Shown one piece after another: positions 33,851-36,702 of a DNA stretch of 36,702 nt. Each line of letters opens with the position of its first letter. Position 1 is the stretch's first letter. Made by a program: the position numbers and the translations under genes. This DNA comes from CAYYGL01 sp964471235 (lineage in GTDB: Bacteria > Calditrichota > Calditrichia > RBG-13-44-9 > J075). Where the stretch lies: positions 1-36,702 of the forward strand of contig CAYYGL010000022.1 in the NCBI GenBank assembly GCA_964471235.1. Reading direction: 5' to 3'. A model generated the notes under the pieces. It did no database searches. It saw nothing but the letters and a program-made list of their open reading frames with translations, and was not told the origin of the DNA.

Positions 33851-34620
33851 CAGGCAGCATTTCCCTTTGCTAAGATTTCTTCTGTTAATTTCATATAATT
33901 TAAGGCACCTTTACTGGTGGCATCAAACATAATGATTGGCATACCGAAGCTGGGGGCTTCGCTTAAGCGCACATTGCGCATGATCGTGGTTTGAAAAACC
34001 TTTTCCTTAAAATAGTTGCGCACCTCCCGCTCCACCTGGTTGCACAGGTTTAATCGACTGTCGTACATGGTTAACAACACCCCGTAAATCGAGAGATTCC
34101 GATTGAGATGCTTTTGAACCAACTTGACAGTGTTTAACAGTTTGCTCAACCCTTCCAGGGCATAATACTCGCACTGGATGGGGATCAGCACGCTGTCTGC
34201 AGCGGTAAGTGCATTAAGGGTTAAAATTCCCAGCGACGGAGGGCAATCGATCAGGATGTAATCATACTCATCCCGAATCTTCTTCAGCGCCTCGCGCAGA
34301 ATTTTCTCCCTGGCAATCACCTGCACCAGTTCTACTTCAGTACCTACTAAATTGATGTGAGAAGGAATCAGGGAAAGATTGGGGACTTTAGTGGATAAAG
34401 TTACCCTGGAAATATTTTCTTCGTTTATAAAGACATCATACACACTCCGATTTACCTCCCGAGAATCAATTCCCAACCCCGATGTTGCATTTGCCTGGGG
34501 GTCCACATCAACGAGTAAAACTTTTTTCTCTGCTACGGCAATACATGATGCTAAATTGACCGCAGTAGTGGTTTTGCCAACCCCGCCTTTCTGGTTGGCA
34601 ATTGCAATAATTTTTCCCAT
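33850..34620 (-). CDS. parA: Chromosome partitioning ATPase ParA (Soj)
   Basis: A 256-aa deviant Walker A ATPase (KGGVGKTTTAVNLA from residue 11) with Walker A' LLVDVDPQANAT and Walker B ILIDCPPSLGILTLNAL. It drives ParB-origin complexes across the nucleoid. The frame is open 59 codons further upstream, but that extension contains the promoter and is not ParA-like; the ATG at 34620 begins the standard MGKIIAIANQKGG. mnmG and rsmG, usual neighbours in many bacteria, are absent; the neighbours here are cell-wall genes. Confidence 0.97.
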   Translation of the reverse strand: MGKIIAIANQKGGVGKTTTAVNLASCIAVAEKKVLLVDVDPQANATSGLGIDSREVNRSVYDVFINEENISRVTLSTKVPNLSLIPSHINLVGTEVELVQVIAREKILREALKKIRDEYDYILIDCPPSLGILTLNALTAADSVLIPIQCEYYALEGLSKLLNTVKLVQKHLNRNLSIYGVLLTMYDSRLNLCNQVEREVRNYFKEKVFQTTIMRNVRLSEAPSFGMPIIMFDATSKGALNYMKLTEEILAKGNAA

Positions 34621-34668
34621 AATGGCCCGCCCTTGTTTTGTAGATGAGTGCTCCCTGAACGTCCGATG

Positions 34669-34697
34669 AATATACAGGTTACCCCATAAAAAATCAA
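34669..34697 (-). promoter_or_regulatory. Sigma70-type promoter for parAB
   Basis: On the minus strand TTGATT (34692-34697), then exactly 17 bases, then TATATT (34669-34674). Both boxes are close to consensus. The parA ATG is 48 bases after the -10. No inverted repeat or parS-like TGTTTCACGTGAAACA overlaps it. Confidence 0.75.
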
Positions 34698-34797
34698 GAA
34701 TTTTTCCAAACGGAATTTCGGGATTTAATCTATTGATTAAAATTAACTTAATTGCAATTTTATGAAGAAAAAAAGATCCCTCCCTGGAGGTGGTCAA

Positions 34798-35228
34798 CTT
34801 GACCGAACTGAGGCATGCCGCAACAGAATGCTTCCTTATGATAAGAATAAAATTTGGGAAAGAAAATCAAAAAATTTTGTGATGGGTGACAGGTAAGATT
34901 ACTACAAAAAAATAAAGAGGCGCTAATTTTTATGAAGTCTTCTATTTAGAAAAAAACAGATTGCCGCTAAGTTGTGTCCGCTACATCCGGATAATAAAAT
35001 TTAAGTGGCAATTCGTCACATTCTCCTTCCCATTTCCGGCTAAATCACGACGGGAGAACCTCCTTTTTCATCTCCGATCCAACGGAGTGTCCGGGTGGTT
35101 GGTGGAAACGTCGGAGGAAAACCGCTACCCACGGGCAGGTTACTGTGTGAGAAGGAACTCCCTGGACGAATGACCGTGTTTTTCAAAGAGCTTTCGAACC
35201 GACTTTTGGGACGTTCCCCGTGCTATCA
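34798..35228. other. Gene-free region upstream of parAB, with a possible structured block
   Basis: The first part (to about 34990) is AT-rich with no signal. From about 35040 to 35180 the composition changes to GC-rich with short self-complementary pieces: CTCCG/CGGAG around 35067-35082, CCTCC near 35058 with GGAGG near 35119, and AACC/GGTT around 35125-35145. A 70-aa ORF across it looks spurious. The block may be a decayed repeat or an RNA; I cannot name a family. No clear terminator for the upstream TPR gene is present. Confidence 0.4.
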
Positions 35229-36317
35229 TTAACGGGAGGCGTCCGGTATCGGTTGTTTCGGACCGCTGCCGGGGGCTCCGTTCATCTTTGCTAATTCCCG
35301 GGCACTTTGTTGTTTTAATTCCAGCGCTTGTTTGCGTTTCTTGCGGGATCGTTTCCGGACATCCTCCGTTAAAGAGAGGCTCAGCAACTCCGAAGTCAGC
35401 TTTTCGACCCCGGCGTAATGTGCCCGACGGTATTCGATCTCTGCCATCCGCAGCAGACAGACAATCTCATTATAATGATTGTTCTCCGGCAATTGCCGAA
35501 TCTCTTGCAGGAGCTGTTGGTAAAGCCGGAATGCTTCTTCAAACTTCTCGCTGCGGTAATAGGCTGCTACCAATGTCCACTGGAAGAAACGGCTCTCCGG
35601 ATACAAACGATAATTTTCCAATGCTAATCGCAATGCTTCTTCCGGTTTACCATCATCCAAATATACCCATGCCAGTTGGTCCCTGCCAACCAATCGGGTA
35701 AACCGTCCTTTTGAAATTGCCAGTTCCATCATGGGAATGGCTTTGCGCCGCTGGTCGGAGATAAATGGCAGCCATTTCAGGCTTTTCATTTTACTGCTTT
35801 TCCAATATGTAAAACTCCCGACTCCCAGGTAAGCATCATAAAAGGTGGAATCATACTTTAATATTTTTTTCAACCGCCCCACACCTCTTGAGGCATTTCG
35901 ATAACTGCCCCAAATTTTACCAAGTTTGCTGTCGATAAAGCTGATGTATAGATAAGCACTCCCCTCAAAAAACAATGCCCAGGTATCGTTTTTATTTTGT
36001 TTCAACAATTCTTTTGCCCGCTGGATGGCGGTTTTCATCACCTTCCGAAATGCCTGTAGGCTATCGTAATTTTCCCGGTCTAACATGAGAGCCTGGTAGG
36101 TGGCGCCCAGGTAAAAATAACCGGCAGGTCGCCGGGGGTAATCGGCGATTAAATCCCGAAACACCTGTTCGGCTTGATGGAACTCATTTCGGATCGTGAG
36201 AATAATTCCCCGTTCGATACGCCGGGCAATTTCCGGGTTCTCCGGCGTCTGGGCAATCAGCCCCCACCACCATCCGGTTGCCATTACCAATAACAGAATC
36301 TGGATTGTTTTTTTCAT
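35229..36317 (-). CDS. Secreted TPR-repeat protein
   Basis: A 362-aa exported protein. Residues 1-22 are a signal peptide (ILLLVMATGWWWGLIAQ). TPR-type helical repeats cover about 30-330, for example IRNEFHQAEQVFRDLIADYP, YFYLGATYQAL, YLDDGKPEEALRLALENY and YYRSEKFEEAFRLYQQLL. The C-terminal 40 residues are Arg/Lys/Gln-rich, then Pro/Gly-rich. No catalytic domain. Similar TPR proteins of FCB bacteria are of unknown function. The ATG overlaps the M16 peptidase stop by four bases (ATGA), so the two are co-translated. Confidence 0.85.
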   Translation of the reverse strand: MKKTIQILLLVMATGWWWGLIAQTPENPEIARRIERGIILTIRNEFHQAEQVFRDLIADYPRRPAGYFYLGATYQALMLDRENYDSLQAFRKVMKTAIQRAKELLKQNKNDTWALFFEGSAYLYISFIDSKLGKIWGSYRNASRGVGRLKKILKYDSTFYDAYLGVGSFTYWKSSKMKSLKWLPFISDQRRKAIPMMELAISKGRFTRLVGRDQLAWVYLDDGKPEEALRLALENYRLYPESRFFQWTLVAAYYRSEKFEEAFRLYQQLLQEIRQLPENNHYNEIVCLLRMAEIEYRRAHYAGVEKLTSELLSLSLTEDVRKRSRKKRKQALELKQQSARELAKMNGAPGSGPKQPIPDASR

Positions 36318-36702
36318 TCCAAACGCTCACCGTCCACCCCAAAAACCTGGATTTCACCAAAGGGGCGGAGCTGCGATTTTAATTGACGGGCATCGCCAAC
36401 TACGGTTATCACACTTTGCTCTATCCGCAGATATTGCCGGGCAACCCGTTGCACATCTTCTGCGGTAACATTTCCGATTGCCCGAAGATAGTCATTCCAA
36501 TAATTCTCAGGCAGGTTATACAATTTTAAGCTAAGGGAGAGAGATGCCATCGAGGCGGGGGTTTCGTTTTTTAACGGGAAGATGCCTATCATGTAGCGTT
36601 GGGCAGCCTTTAATTCCGCCTCATTCACCGGTTCTTTTGCCAGCCGCTCGATTTCCTCAAAGATCAGATGAAGGGATTTATCCACCACCTGGGGGCGCAC
36701 TT
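36314..36702 (-). CDS. M16-family zinc peptidase, C-terminal fragment cut by the window edge
   Basis: The last 129 or so residues of a longer gene whose 5' part lies beyond the right edge; the frame is open to the last base. The pattern (DKSLHLIFEEIERLAKEPVNEAELKAAQRYMIG, read in parts, then YLRAIGNVTAEDVQRVARQYL and ITVVGDA) is the C-terminal half-domain of pitrilysin/insulinase-like proteins (M16). This half normally lacks the HxxEH zinc site, so activity cannot be judged. It overlaps the downstream TPR gene by four bases. Confidence 0.85.
   Translation of the reverse strand, partial: VRPQVVDKSLHLIFEEIERLAKEPVNEAELKAAQRYMIGIFPLKNETPASMASLSLSLKLYNLPENYWNDYLRAIGNVTAEDVQRVARQYLRIEQSVITVVGDARQLKSQLRPFGEIQVFGVDGERLE

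Noticed and set aside
34961..35173. 70-aa plus-strand ORF upstream of parAB
   Set aside because: No ribosome binding site or known domain; it covers the GC-rich block that looks non-coding.
35040..35180. Possible group II intron domain V near the GGTTACTGTGTGAG stretch
   Set aside because: The 34-base hairpin with the AGC/CGC-type catalytic stem could not be formed, and no reverse transcriptase is nearby.

Overview
This 36.7 kb window is bacterial chromosome with a didermic (Gram-negative type) envelope. The evidence is lipoprotein and signal peptides, ExbB/ExbD/TonB-type proteins and a C-terminal domain of the type IX secretion (T9SS) sorting type. That domain, together with an enlarged SecA (991 aa with an insertion), parAB, bactofilin and many secreted TPR proteins, suggests the FCB superphylum, perhaps a Calditrichota/KSB1/Ignavibacteria-like lineage. 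The phylum is an inference. No rRNA, tRNA, CRISPR array or transposase was seen.

Layout: almost everything is on the minus strand. The exception is a plus-strand secreted protein with four DUF5666-like repeats and a sorting domain (742-2052), which converges on secA across a perfect 15-bp hairpin. Reading the minus strand from the right edge: a partial M16 peptidase and a secreted TPR protein; parA-parB with a good sigma70-type promoter and a terminator; an M23 peptidase, a bactofilin, AtpZ- and AtpI-like proteins and all eight F1Fo ATP synthase subunits (atpBEFHAGDC); then, 54 bp after atpC, two very large periplasmic TPR proteins, a small secreted protein, an ExbB/TolQ homologue, two ExbD homologues and an AgmX/TonB-like protein ending at a strong terminator. 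Then come aspS, a lipoprotein and a LysM protein, phoH-thiolase, nusB-phosphoesterase and secA.

How they fit together: the right half joins chromosome segregation (ParAB), wall shaping (M23 plus bactofilin), proton-driven ATP synthesis and an apparently proton-driven envelope machine. The most interesting block is 13059-23779. It looks like a trans-envelope energy-transduction system built around an ExbB-type channel with two unlike ExbD subunits. One keeps the membrane aspartate (D26) and the other has asparagine at the matching position (N25). Two giant TPR proteins, one ending in a lectin-like beta-sandwich, would be its periplasmic partners. The general plan resembles the Agl/Glt and Tol/Exb families, but the assembly as a whole is not one I recognise.

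Non-coding structure: a degenerate dispersed repeat occurs at about 65-219 and 10786-10939, the second copy running into the aspS stop codon. Two unusually long spacers interrupt the ATP synthase operon (25738-25965 and 28942-29164) and share a short inverted motif. Several intrinsic terminators and two good promoters can be read directly.
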